From CAYMAZ01 sp964526285 (lineage in GTDB: Bacteria; Bacteroidota; Bacteroidia; Bacteroidales; DTU049), in NCBI GenBank assembly GCA_964526285.1, contig CAZGIW010000001.1, positions 66,888 to 130,887 on the forward strand: DNA of 64,000 bases. Direction: 5' to 3'. The position numbers were made by a program, and so were the translations under genes. A model generated the notes under the pieces. It saw only the letters and a list, made by a program, of their open reading frames with translations. It searched no databases and was not told where the DNA came from. This document shows, piece by piece, positions 16,670-25,276 of the stretch; positions within the stretch are counted from its first letter, which is position 1; each line of letters begins with the position of its first letter.

Positions 16670-19600
16670 ATGCAAAACATACTCTCACAATTAAATTTGT
16701 TTATTAGAAAATATCATTTTTCGTTATTTATAAAAAATGTATTTTTCTTTTTTACATTTATTGGCCTTCTTGTTGCATTTTTTGCCTTTGTTGAATATTC
16801 ACTATGGCTTGACTCTTTATACAGAAGAATAATTTTTGGTCTTTTGGTTTTCTTCGTTTTTTGTTCAGGAATTTGGTATTTTTTATTACCGTTCCTGCGA
16901 TTTTCGAGATTTAGAAAAACGATTGATAAATACAAGGCAGCAGATATCATCGGAAATTTTTTCCCGGATATCAGTGATAGATTTAGAAATTTATTAGAAT
17001 TGAATGAATTACAGAATGTTTCACGTGAAAACATTCAACTTTTGAATGCCGCGATAACTCAAAAATCTTCACAACTTGGTGTTTTTCATTTTCAAAAAGC
17101 CCTGAATTTAAACTCTCTGAAACGATCAGTTCTATTCTTTATTCCAATCATTTTAGGAATTCTTTTAATGGCATTTGTAAATCCAAATCTAATTTCACAG
17201 CCACTTGAACGAATTGTAAAATTTAATACTGAATTTGAAAAACCAGCTCCATTTCAATTTGTTTTGATTAATGAGGAATTAACAGGTGTACAGGGAAATT
17301 CCGAGATTTTAATGCTTAAGATTGAGGGAAACATAGTCCCTGCCCAGGCTGAAATTTTTCTAAATGGAAATGAATATCCAATGCAAAAGACCAATCATAA
17401 CACTTTTCAATTTACTATACAACAGCTGCAGGAAGATTTTTCATTTTATTTTAAAGCAAATGATTTTAAGTCCCGTTCTTATAAATATAATGTAGTTGTT
17501 AAGCCTACAGTTCTCAACTTTACAACCGAAATTATCTATCCCTCATACACAGGAATACAAAACGAAATTAAGAAGAATTCAACGGATTATCTGGTCCCTC
17601 AGGGAAGCAAACTCAAGTTCCAGTTTAAAGGAAAGGATGTGGATTTCATGATTGCCAATATGAATGAAGAAACAAAGCAAATTCCAATGTTAACCAAAGG
17701 AGCAAATGCATTTGTGTTTCTACATGTTTGCCAAAGCAGTAGTAACATCATTTTTACTGCAAATAATAAAAAAGTTCAATTTTCTGATACTATTCAGATG
17801 TTTTTTGATGTGATTCCTGATATGTATCCAGCAATAAATATTCAGGAAGCAAAAGATTCGGCTTTTTTTAATATAATTTATTTTCAAGGGGAAATTTCTG
17901 ATGATTATGGGTTTACAAACCTGAAGTTTCATGTTAAACCAAAGGACCAAAAGGACTTTACAGAGATGAGTATACCGTTTACCCAACAAATTCAAGAACA
18001 AAAGTTCTTCTATATGTTTGATTTTTCTCAATTTGACAATTGGAGAGAATCAGAAATTGAATACTATTTTTCTGTCACAGACAACGACGCAGTAAATGGA
18101 AGAAAAACAGCAAAATCAGGAACAAGAATTTTTAAAATGCCAGATATTGAACAGTTACAGGACCTTTATAATCAACAAAACACAAATGTGTTTTCTGATA
18201 TGCATACTGCAATTGAAGAAGCCAAAAACTTACAAACTGAAATTGATGCCTTACGAATGGACTTGATAAACAAGAAGAACTTAAACTGGGAAGACAAGAA
18301 CAGAGTAGAACAATTGTTTCAAAAGCAACAACAGCTTGAGAATCTAATAGATCAATTAATTAATCAAAATGAAGATAAAAATATTCTTGAAGAGTTGATG
18401 AAAGACATTCCTGAAGATTTATTGGAAAAACAAAGACAGTTGGAGGAATTATTCAACGAATTGTTTGATGATGAAATGAAGGAAATGATGAAGCAATTGC
18501 AAGAATTGATGCAGGAACTGAATAAGGACAAAATAATGGAACAACTGCAGGAAATGCAATTGAGAAATGAAGACATTGAAAAGTCTCTCGATGCAACCAT
18601 GGAGTTGTATAAACAACTTGAATTTGAAAAGCAAATGAATGAAATGCTCATTGATTTGGAAGATTTAAGAGAAAAATTGCAACAACTCAATGAGGAAACA
18701 GAAAATAAATCAAAGCCAAATGACCAGTTGTCAAAAGAGCAGGAGCAAATCAATCAGGAGTTTGAAAAAATTAGAGAAGAAATTGAAGACCTGCAGCAGA
18801 TGAATGAAGAGCTTGTAGATCCCATGGATTTTCCCAACATGGAAGAACTTATGGATGAAATTTCAGAAGATCTGCAGGAAGCCAAAGATAACCTGACAAA
18901 GAACAAAAATTCAAATGCTGGAAAAAACCAGAAAAAGGGATCTGAAAATATGCAGAAGATGCAAGAGATGATGGAAATGGCAATGGAAGGACAAGCAAAT
19001 GAAAGTTTGGCAGAAGATATTGAAAATCTCAAACGCATTCTGAAAAACTTGCTTCATGTATCTTTTTCTCAGGAATCAACCATGAATATTGGAAAAAAAC
19101 TAGTTTCTAGAGATCCGATTTTTAACCAATATGTGGTAAATCAAAAAAAACTGATGGGTAGATTTAAGGTAGTAGAAGATTCTTTGCTGGCATTGGGAAA
19201 AAGACAAATCATGGTGCAGCAAATAATTCAAAATGACCTGAAAACAATTAGAGAAAATGCAGCAAAGATAGACACGTATATTAGCTATGGACATCTTGGC
19301 CCCGCAATGATGCACCAGCAATATCTTTTACAATCTGTAAATAATCTTGCACTCCTTTTAATAGAGGTTCTTGAAAACATGAACAATATGATGCAGCAAC
19401 AGGGCGGGGGAGGAGGTTCTTGTAATAATCCAAATAAGCAATGTTCCGGACAAAAGCCTGGAAAACCAAGTGCAAAAACGATGCGACAATTGCAGGAACA
19501 AATAAATCAGCAAATGGAACAGCTTATGCAACAAATGAAAGAAGGAAAGTCAGGCCCTGGAGGCATGGGAACCAGTGAGCAGTTTGCCAAACTTGCTGCA

Positions 19601-19996
19601 CAACAGGAAGCATTGAGAAGACAACTTCAGGAATATTCTGAAATGTTAAAATCGCTGGGGGAAATGGATCAGAGTACACTTCAGGAAATTATGCGACAAA
19701 TGGAAGAAACAGAAAGGGATCTTGTAAATAAAAAACTAGATATTAACACTCTTAAACGGCAGAATGACATTTTGGTAAGACTCATGGAATCTGAGAAAGC
19801 TGAGTTGGAACGGGAAAAAGATGAAAATCGTACATCAAGAACTGCAAAAGTTATTAACAAAAGTAACCCTGAGCAATTTTTTCAGTATAAAAGAGAGAAA
19901 ACCACTTCTGAAGAAATTATTAAGTCCATACCCCCTATGTTCAATAGTTTCTACAGACAAAAGGTGAACAACTTTTATATTGAATTAAATAACTGA
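16670..19996 (+). CDS. Large DUF4175-like membrane protein with coiled coil
   Basis: A 1108-aa inner-membrane protein resembling Bacteroidota DUF4175 proteins. Two transmembrane helices lie near residues 22-45 and 52-72, with a third near 145-165. A beta-rich periplasmic part covers about 200-490. A very long, Gln/Glu/Met-rich coiled coil runs from about 500 to 1040, broken by a glycine stretch (QQGGGGGSCNNPNKQC). Function is unknown. The start at 16670 (MQNILSQLN) is chosen because a promoter box lies at 16657-16664. It heads a run with the HATPase protein (2 nt gap), ybeY (8-nt overlap) and mnmG, an order I know from other Bacteroidota. Confidence 0.82.
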   Translation: MQNILSQLNLFIRKYHFSLFIKNVFFFFTFIGLLVAFFAFVEYSLWLDSLYRRIIFGLLVFFVFCSGIWYFLLPFLRFSRFRKTIDKYKAADIIGNFFPDISDRFRNLLELNELQNVSRENIQLLNAAITQKSSQLGVFHFQKALNLNSLKRSVLFFIPIILGILLMAFVNPNLISQPLERIVKFNTEFEKPAPFQFVLINEELTGVQGNSEILMLKIEGNIVPAQAEIFLNGNEYPMQKTNHNTFQFTIQQLQEDFSFYFKANDFKSRSYKYNVVVKPTVLNFTTEIIYPSYTGIQNEIKKNSTDYLVPQGSKLKFQFKGKDVDFMIANMNEETKQIPMLTKGANAFVFLHVCQSSSNIIFTANNKKVQFSDTIQMFFDVIPDMYPAINIQEAKDSAFFNIIYFQGEISDDYGFTNLKFHVKPKDQKDFTEMSIPFTQQIQEQKFFYMFDFSQFDNWRESEIEYYFSVTDNDAVNGRKTAKSGTRIFKMPDIEQLQDLYNQQNTNVFSDMHTAIEEAKNLQTEIDALRMDLINKKNLNWEDKNRVEQLFQKQQQLENLIDQLINQNEDKNILEELMKDIPEDLLEKQRQLEELFNELFDDEMKEMMKQLQELMQELNKDKIMEQLQEMQLRNEDIEKSLDATMELYKQLEFEKQMNEMLIDLEDLREKLQQLNEETENKSKPNDQLSKEQEQINQEFEKIREEIEDLQQMNEELVDPMDFPNMEELMDEISEDLQEAKDNLTKNKNSNAGKNQKKGSENMQKMQEMMEMAMEGQANESLAEDIENLKRILKNLLHVSFSQESTMNIGKKLVSRDPIFNQYVVNQKKLMGRFKVVEDSLLALGKRQIMVQQIIQNDLKTIRENAAKIDTYISYGHLGPAMMHQQYLLQSVNNLALLLIEVLENMNNMMQQQGGGGGSCNNPNKQCSGQKPGKPSAKTMRQLQEQINQQMEQLMQQMKEGKSGPGGMGTSEQFAKLAAQQEALRRQLQEYSEMLKSLGEMDQSTLQEIMRQMEETERDLVNKKLDINTLKRQNDILVRLMESEKAELEREKDENRTSRTAKVINKSNPEQFFQYKREKTTSEEIIKSIPPMFNSFYRQKVNNFYIELNN

Positions 19997-19998
19997 AA

Positions 19999-20487
19999 AT
20001 GAGAGAAGAAGCTCAAACTCTTGTTCTTTACAGCCGTTCAAATGAATTTGCAAGGCTTGAAGAATTTATTGAAAATATCAGTGACCAGTTTAATATTGGA
20101 CACACATATTTTTCAAATATCATTGTGGCCCTTACAGAACTTGTAAAGAATGCCATGCTTCATGGAAATCAGAATGATTCTCAGAAAAAGGTGTTTGTTG
20201 AATTTAAACAGGAAGAAGGAAATCTTAAATTTTCTGTCACAGATCAGGGAAGTGGTTTTGACTTTCCTATACCCCAGCCATCAGAGATGCTTACGGATCT
20301 CAACATTAAAAATGGATTATCCATTGTTTATGCATTATCTGACGGATTAGAATTTGAAGAGAACGGAAGAAAAATCACAGTTATATTTAATATTGCAGCA
20401 GCAAATGAACTTTTGAGTAAATCACGCATTTCAGCATTGAAACAGTCAGGACAAACAAAAGAAGATAAAAAGAAAATTCATGACTGA
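19999..20487 (+). CDS. Anti-sigma-factor-type ATP-binding protein (HATPase_c_2)
   Basis: A 162-aa cytoplasmic ATPase-fold protein of the RsbW/SpoIIAB type. The N box is TELVKNAMLHGNQND, the G1 box is VTDQGSGFDFP, and a second glycine-containing stretch is NIKNGLSIVYALSD. In other bacteria such proteins bind and phosphorylate anti-anti-sigma factors. No sigma factor or STAS partner is adjacent, so its partner is unknown. Its stop overlaps the ybeY start by 8 nt, implying translational coupling. Confidence 0.85.
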   Translation: MREEAQTLVLYSRSNEFARLEEFIENISDQFNIGHTYFSNIIVALTELVKNAMLHGNQNDSQKKVFVEFKQEEGNLKFSVTDQGSGFDFPIPQPSEMLTDLNIKNGLSIVYALSDGLEFEENGRKITVIFNIAAANELLSKSRISALKQSGQTKEDKKKIHD

Positions 20488-20935
20488 AGAAAAGATAAGG
20501 GAAATTTATTTTTTTGCCCAATCTGCTGAAAATAAGATAGATAAAGAAGAGGTCTGGATTAAATTCTTAAAAAACACGTTGTTAAACACTTATAATAAAG
20601 ACGAATTTCTTTTGAATTTTATTTTTTTAAGCAGAGAAGAAATTGCAGAAATGAATCAAAAGTATTTGAGGCACAATTATGCAACAGATGTGATAACGTT
20701 TGATTTTTCAGATGATTTTGGGGTTTTTGGAGGTGATGTTTTTATTTGTCCGGATGTAATTGAGCAGAATGCGCAATCCTATGGCGTGAGTTATAAAACA
20801 GAAATGTTAAGAGTTCTTTGTCATGGAATGTTGCATTTGTTGGGCTTTGATGACAAGACAGAGGAACCTGCTAAAGAAATACGAATACAGGAAGACAAGT
20901 GCATTGAAGCCTTTTTAAAGCAGGAAAATTTGTAA
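20480..20935 (+). CDS. ybeY: Endoribonuclease YbeY (16S rRNA maturation)
   Basis: A 151-aa metal-dependent endoribonuclease used in 16S rRNA 3'-end maturation. The motif RHNYATDVITFDF and the metal site LCHGMLHLLGFDDKTEEP are clear. In the standard HxxxHxxxxxH motif the third position is Asp (H115, H119, D125) instead of His. This variant may be usual in this phylum. Overlaps the preceding gene by 8 nt. The promoter box of mnmG lies across its stop codon. Confidence 0.93.
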   Translation: MTEEKIREIYFFAQSAENKIDKEEVWIKFLKNTLLNTYNKDEFLLNFIFLSREEIAEMNQKYLRHNYATDVITFDFSDDFGVFGGDVFICPDVIEQNAQSYGVSYKTEMLRVLCHGMLHLLGFDDKTEEPAKEIRIQEDKCIEAFLKQENL

Positions 20936-20940
20936 CTTTG
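20933..20940 (+). promoter_or_regulatory. -7 promoter box of mnmG
   Basis: TAACTTTG overlaps the ybeY stop codon and lies 22 nt before the mnmG ATG. Confidence 0.55.
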
Positions 20941-20962
20941 CAAGACAATTATCAATTGGTTT

Positions 20963-22822
20963 ATGTTTCCGGAATATGACATTATTGTTGTGGGTGGAGG
21001 TCATGCAGGATGTGAAGCAGCATGGTCTGCAGCATGTATGGGCAGCAAAGTATTGCTTATTACACAACATCTAAATAATGTGGGAATAATGTCATGTAAT
21101 CCTTCTGTTGGGGGTGTTGGAAAGGGACAACTGGTGAGAGAAATTGATGCCTTAGGAGGAATGACTGGTGTTGTCGCTGATTTATCCATGTTGCAGGTGA
21201 GAATGCTCAACAGATCAAAAGGACCTGCAATGTGGAGTCCAAGAACACAAAACGACAGGCGATTGTATAGTTTTCACTGGAGACGATTACTTGAATCAAA
21301 ATCAGAGATAGATTTTTGGCAGGATACTGTCACAGCCATCGTTGAAAAAGGAGGAAAAGCAACTGGAGTAAAAACGCAGATGAATCTTCAATTTTTCTCA
21401 AAAGCGGTAATCATTACAGCCGGAACTTTTTTGGCTGGAAAAATATATATTGGAGAATACACAGCACAAGGGGGAAGAATAGGAGAGGAGGGTGCTTATG
21501 GGCTAACATCATCACTGAATGCATTTGGAATTGAATCAGATAAATTAAAAACAGGCACATCAGTGAGAATTGATGGGCGCACTATTGATTTTTCAAAAAT
21601 GACCGAGCAGAAAGGAGATGAACCCATTTTTGGTTTTTCTTATTCAAATGTTCCCTTACCCGATAAACAATTAAGTTGTCATATCACCCATACCAATGAG
21701 CAGGTACATGATATTTTAAAAACCGGATTTTCAAAGAGTCCTTTATTTACAGGACGCATTGAAGGGACAGGACCCAGATATTGTCCATCGGTAGAAGACA
21801 AAGTAGAAAGGTTTTCCGGAAAGAATTCACACCATTTATTTCTTGAGCCTGAAGGATGGGACACAAGTGAGTATTATATAAATGGGTTTTCCTCTTCTCT
21901 TCCTTTTGATGTCCAGCTTAATGCTTTAAAGCACATCCCGGGTCTTGAATATGCCAAAGTACTGCGCCCGGGTTATGCCATAGAGTATGATTTTTTTCCT
22001 CCAACACAATTACAATTTTCACTTGAGAGCAGGATTTTGGAAAATTTATATTTTGCAGGTCAGGTAAACGGAACAACAGGCTACGAAGAAGCAGGAGCTC
22101 AGGGTTTAATTGCTGGAATCAATGCATCATTAAAAATAAACAACAAACAGTCTTTAATTTTAAAAAGAAATCAGGCATATATTGGTGTTCTTATTGACGA
22201 TTTGGTTACAAAGGGAGTTGATGAGCCTTACAGACTTTTCACATCTCGTGCTGAATATCGGTTATTATTGCGACAAAGCAATGCAGATATAAGACTCACC
22301 CCAATAGCTTATGAGCTTGGAATGGTTGACAAGGCAATGGCGGATGCAACAACAAAAAAAGATAGTATGATTGAAGAACTTATACAAGTTTTCAGAAAGA
22401 CCAGTGTCTCTCCCCAACAAACCAATGAAGCTTTTGAAAAAATTGAATCAAGCAAACTGACTCAAAAAACACCATTGTATCAGTTGCTATTACGAACCGA
22501 AATTAATGCAGATTTATTTATAAAAAAGGGATTCATTGACATTCCGGATTATTTGAATACAGATGAAATAATTGAAGAAGCAGAGATAAGAGTGAAGTAT
22601 AAATCTTATATGGAAAGGGAGCAGGAAGTATCTGAAAGACTGCAAAGACTTGAGAATATCAGACTGCGGCCAGATTTTGATTATCATTCACTGCAGTCAT
22701 TATCATGGGAGGCACGAGAAAAGCTAACAAAACACAAACCTCAAAATATTGGACAAGCTTCCAGAATACCGGGAATTTCTCCTTCAGACATCAATGTACT
22801 TATTGTGTTTCTTAAAAAATGA
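20963..22822 (+). CDS. mnmG: tRNA U34 carboxymethylaminomethyl-modification enzyme MnmG
   Basis: A 619-aa FAD-dependent enzyme which, with MnmE, modifies the wobble uridine of certain tRNAs. FAD-binding motif IVVGGGHAGCEAAW is at residues 6-20. Family signatures follow: GGVGKGQLVREIDALGG, MLNRSKGPAMWSPRTQND, GTFLAGKIYIGE, and the C-terminal GRIEGTGPRYCPSVEDK with FAGQVNGTTGYEEAGAQG. The C-terminal helical domain includes TSRAEYRLLLRQSNADIRL. Length is as expected. The stop is followed by 59 nt before the convergent rbfA. Confidence 0.97.
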   Translation: MFPEYDIIVVGGGHAGCEAAWSAACMGSKVLLITQHLNNVGIMSCNPSVGGVGKGQLVREIDALGGMTGVVADLSMLQVRMLNRSKGPAMWSPRTQNDRRLYSFHWRRLLESKSEIDFWQDTVTAIVEKGGKATGVKTQMNLQFFSKAVIITAGTFLAGKIYIGEYTAQGGRIGEEGAYGLTSSLNAFGIESDKLKTGTSVRIDGRTIDFSKMTEQKGDEPIFGFSYSNVPLPDKQLSCHITHTNEQVHDILKTGFSKSPLFTGRIEGTGPRYCPSVEDKVERFSGKNSHHLFLEPEGWDTSEYYINGFSSSLPFDVQLNALKHIPGLEYAKVLRPGYAIEYDFFPPTQLQFSLESRILENLYFAGQVNGTTGYEEAGAQGLIAGINASLKINNKQSLILKRNQAYIGVLIDDLVTKGVDEPYRLFTSRAEYRLLLRQSNADIRLTPIAYELGMVDKAMADATTKKDSMIEELIQVFRKTSVSPQQTNEAFEKIESSKLTQKTPLYQLLLRTEINADLFIKKGFIDIPDYLNTDEIIEEAEIRVKYKSYMEREQEVSERLQRLENIRLRPDFDYHSLQSLSWEAREKLTKHKPQNIGQASRIPGISPSDINVLIVFLKK

Positions 22823-22881
22823 TGTTTCACGTGGAACAGGGGCCTAATGGTCAGATATTCAACCAAATAAAAGCAAGAGAG

Positions 22882-23220
22882 TTATTTTTTCAGCGCATTA
22901 TCAATCCGCTCGATGTAATCCAGAGAATCATCAAGATAAAATTGCAATTCAGGGATGTGACGCAGTTGATGCCTTACTCTTTTTCCAAGATGATAACGTA
23001 CTTCAGAAGAATGTGTAGAGAAATTTTGTAATACAGCATCCTTATCTTCTGTGGCAAATATGCTGAGATAAACACGTGCTATTCCCAAATCGGCTGTCAC
23101 CCGAACCTTGGTGATGGTTATAAGAGATTTTTCACACAAATGTTTCAAATCCTTTTGAAGTAAATCAGATAAATCAATCTGTATCACTTTTCCAACTTTC
23201 TGCTGTCTGATGCTTTCCAT
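22882..23220 (-). CDS. rbfA: Ribosome-binding factor A
   Basis: A 112-aa KH-fold protein needed for 30S maturation. The sequence starts MESIRQQKVGKVIQIDLSDLL and includes the conserved ITKVRVTADLGIARVYLSIF core and the RVRHQLRHIPELQFYLDDSL region before DYIERID. The open frame extends to 23286, but the start at 23220 matches the family. A -7 box on the minus strand lies at 23275-23282, 54 nt upstream. Divergent from the ABC exporter gene. Confidence 0.94.
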   Translation of the reverse strand: MESIRQQKVGKVIQIDLSDLLQKDLKHLCEKSLITITKVRVTADLGIARVYLSIFATEDKDAVLQNFSTHSSEVRYHLGKRVRHQLRHIPELQFYLDDSLDYIERIDNALKK

Positions 23221-23244
23221 AAGAACAATGTTTGAAATTTTTTG

Positions 23245-23252
23245 TACGTTTG
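23245..23252 (+). promoter_or_regulatory. Possible -7 promoter box of the ABC exporter
   Basis: TACGTTTG on the plus strand, 65 nt before the ATG at 23318, in the shared rbfA/ABC divergent region. Confidence 0.4.
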
Positions 23253-23274
23253 CTGATTGTTTTGCAAAAATACG

Positions 23275-23282
23275 CAGAATAA
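23275..23282 (-). promoter_or_regulatory. Possible -7 promoter box of rbfA
   Basis: TATTTTTG on the minus strand, 54 nt before the rbfA start. It crosses over with the plus-strand box at 23245-23252. Confidence 0.45.
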
Positions 23283-23317
23283 ACATAAGAATAAAAACTT
23301 ATAAGCGTTATCAACAA

Positions 23318-25153
23318 ATGAAAAAGCTGAAACAACTGCTTTATTATATAAAACCCTTTTGGAAACATGCTGTATTGAACATTTTTTTCAATATTTTGGC
23401 TGTAATTTTTGGCCTTTTTTCACTGACAATGATTGTTCCATTTCTCCAAATTTTATTTATCCCAGATGCAGTTGCAAATGTACCCCAAACAATGCCCGAG
23501 TTTGCAATGAATAAAGATGCATTGCTGGGAATTTTCTATTTTTTGATGTATGAAATGGTTGCCGAAAGCAGTGTAAATCAGGCGCTTATGTTTGTTTGCG
23601 CCATCGTTGTCGTCCTTTTTCTCTTGAAGAATCTTACAAAATATTTTGCAATGTTTTTTCTTGCTCCTCTCCGCAATGGAGTAGTAAGAAATATCAGAAA
23701 CAGTATGTATGGGAAAATACTTATTCTGCCATTATCATATTTTGCAAAAGAAAGAAAAGGTGATATAATGTCAAGAATTTCTTCAGATGTACAAGAGGTA
23801 GAATGGAATATTCTCACGTCACTTGAAATTCTTTTCAGAGAACCTTTTGTGTTTGTGTTTTATTTTTTGACACTGTTTCTTCTTAGTGCAAAATTGACTT
23901 TGTTTTCAATTCTTCTACTCCCCCTTGCAATTTGGCTCATTAGTATTATTGGCAAAAGCCTGAGAAGGACTTCTGTTAAAGCACAATCAAGACTTGGCGT
24001 TTTATTTTCAATTGTAGAGGAATCAATTTCGGGACTGAGAATTATCAAAGGGTTCAATGCAATCAGTTTTTCTAATCAAAAATTTGAAGAAGTAAATCAA
24101 AATTTTTACCGACTCAGTAATCGTCTTTACAGGAAAAAATATCTGGCATCACCATTGAGTGAATTTTTGGGAGCCCTGATACTCGTTGTTCTTATTTGGT
24201 ATGGTGGCCGTTTGGTGATTCAACAACCAGATAATTTCAGTGCCGAATTATTTATATTGTTTATACTTGTTTTTTCTCAGGTGATACCCCCCGCCAAAGC
24301 CTTTGCCAATGCCTTTTATCACATTGAAAAAGGGATGGCATCCTATCAAAGAATTAAATATGTGCTTGATGCAGAAGAAAGAATTCTGCAGGCAGTTAAT
24401 CCAGTTAGAAAAAAGACCATTGAAAAATCCATTCTTTATGAAAATGTAAGCCTGAAGTATGATAATTCTGATGTGGATGCATTGAATCATATTTCGATTG
24501 AAATTAAAAAAGGAGAAAAAATTGCTTTGGTTGGAGCTTCGGGAGCAGGAAAATCAACATTTGTGGATTTACTTCCAAGATTTTATGATGTCACTGAAGG
24601 ACAAATTCTTATTGATGATATTCCCATAAAAGAAATTCATATCGAAGACCTGAGAGGTTTGTTTGGCATTGTCTCGCAGGAAACAATTCTGTTTAATGAC
24701 ACGATTAAAAACAATATTGCTTTCGGATTACATGGCGTAAGTGACGAGGATGTGATTGAAGCCGCAAAAATGGCAAATGCACATGATTTTATTATAAATA
24801 CCCCACAACAATATGAAACGTTTATTGGTGACAGGGGTTCAAAATTATCAGGAGGTGAAAAACAAAGAATTAGTATCGCTCGTGCAATTCTTCGTAATCC
24901 TGCTGTACTGCTGCTTGATGAAGCCACTTCAAATTTGGATACTTTGTCAGAGCACCTGGTGCAGGAAGCCCTGGATAAACTTATGAAAGACAGGACCGCT
25001 GTTGTGGTGGCACACCGGCTCTCAACAATTATGCATGCCGACAGAATTATTGTTATGCAAAATGGAGAAATTATTGAAGAAGGAACACATCAACAACTGT
25101 TAAATTTGCAGGGAAAATATCATGAGCTTTGCAAGATGCAATCTTTCACCTGA
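23318..25153 (+). CDS. MsbA-like ABC exporter (fused permease and ATPase)
   Basis: A 611-aa half-transporter. Residues about 15-330 form a type I exporter membrane domain with six hydrophobic segments. Residues about 370-605 form the ATPase: Walker A GASGAGKST near 405, Q-loop IVSQETILF, signature LSGGEKQRI near 510, Walker B VLLLDEATSNLD, and H-loop VVVAHRLSTI. This arrangement fits MsbA-type lipid A or other lipid exporters, and related multidrug exporters; the substrate is not determined by sequence. The frame begins at 23210 but overlaps the rbfA start. The ATG at 23318 (MKKLKQLL) is preferred. Confidence 0.93.
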   Translation: MKKLKQLLYYIKPFWKHAVLNIFFNILAVIFGLFSLTMIVPFLQILFIPDAVANVPQTMPEFAMNKDALLGIFYFLMYEMVAESSVNQALMFVCAIVVVLFLLKNLTKYFAMFFLAPLRNGVVRNIRNSMYGKILILPLSYFAKERKGDIMSRISSDVQEVEWNILTSLEILFREPFVFVFYFLTLFLLSAKLTLFSILLLPLAIWLISIIGKSLRRTSVKAQSRLGVLFSIVEESISGLRIIKGFNAISFSNQKFEEVNQNFYRLSNRLYRKKYLASPLSEFLGALILVVLIWYGGRLVIQQPDNFSAELFILFILVFSQVIPPAKAFANAFYHIEKGMASYQRIKYVLDAEERILQAVNPVRKKTIEKSILYENVSLKYDNSDVDALNHISIEIKKGEKIALVGASGAGKSTFVDLLPRFYDVTEGQILIDDIPIKEIHIEDLRGLFGIVSQETILFNDTIKNNIAFGLHGVSDEDVIEAAKMANAHDFIINTPQQYETFIGDRGSKLSGGEKQRISIARAILRNPAVLLLDEATSNLDTLSEHLVQEALDKLMKDRTAVVVAHRLSTIMHADRIIVMQNGEIIEEGTHQQLLNLQGKYHELCKMQSFT

Positions 25154-25233
25154 GGCAGATGAACACTCCTATTTTAAAAAACACCATATGTTAAAAATTG
25201 TTAAGCAGTTTTTTAGAACAAAAATTTCTTCCA

Positions 25234-25241
25234 TAATTTTG
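25234..25241 (+). promoter_or_regulatory. -7 promoter box of the M1 peptidase gene
   Basis: TAATTTTG, 35 nt before the ATG at 25277. Confidence 0.5.
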
Positions 25242-25276
25242 CCAATTGAAAAACTGTAAATTTAAATTATGCACCA

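Noticed and set aside
22819..23031. Short plus-strand frame after mnmG
   Set aside because: It is the complement of rbfA, which has clear family motifs on the other strand.
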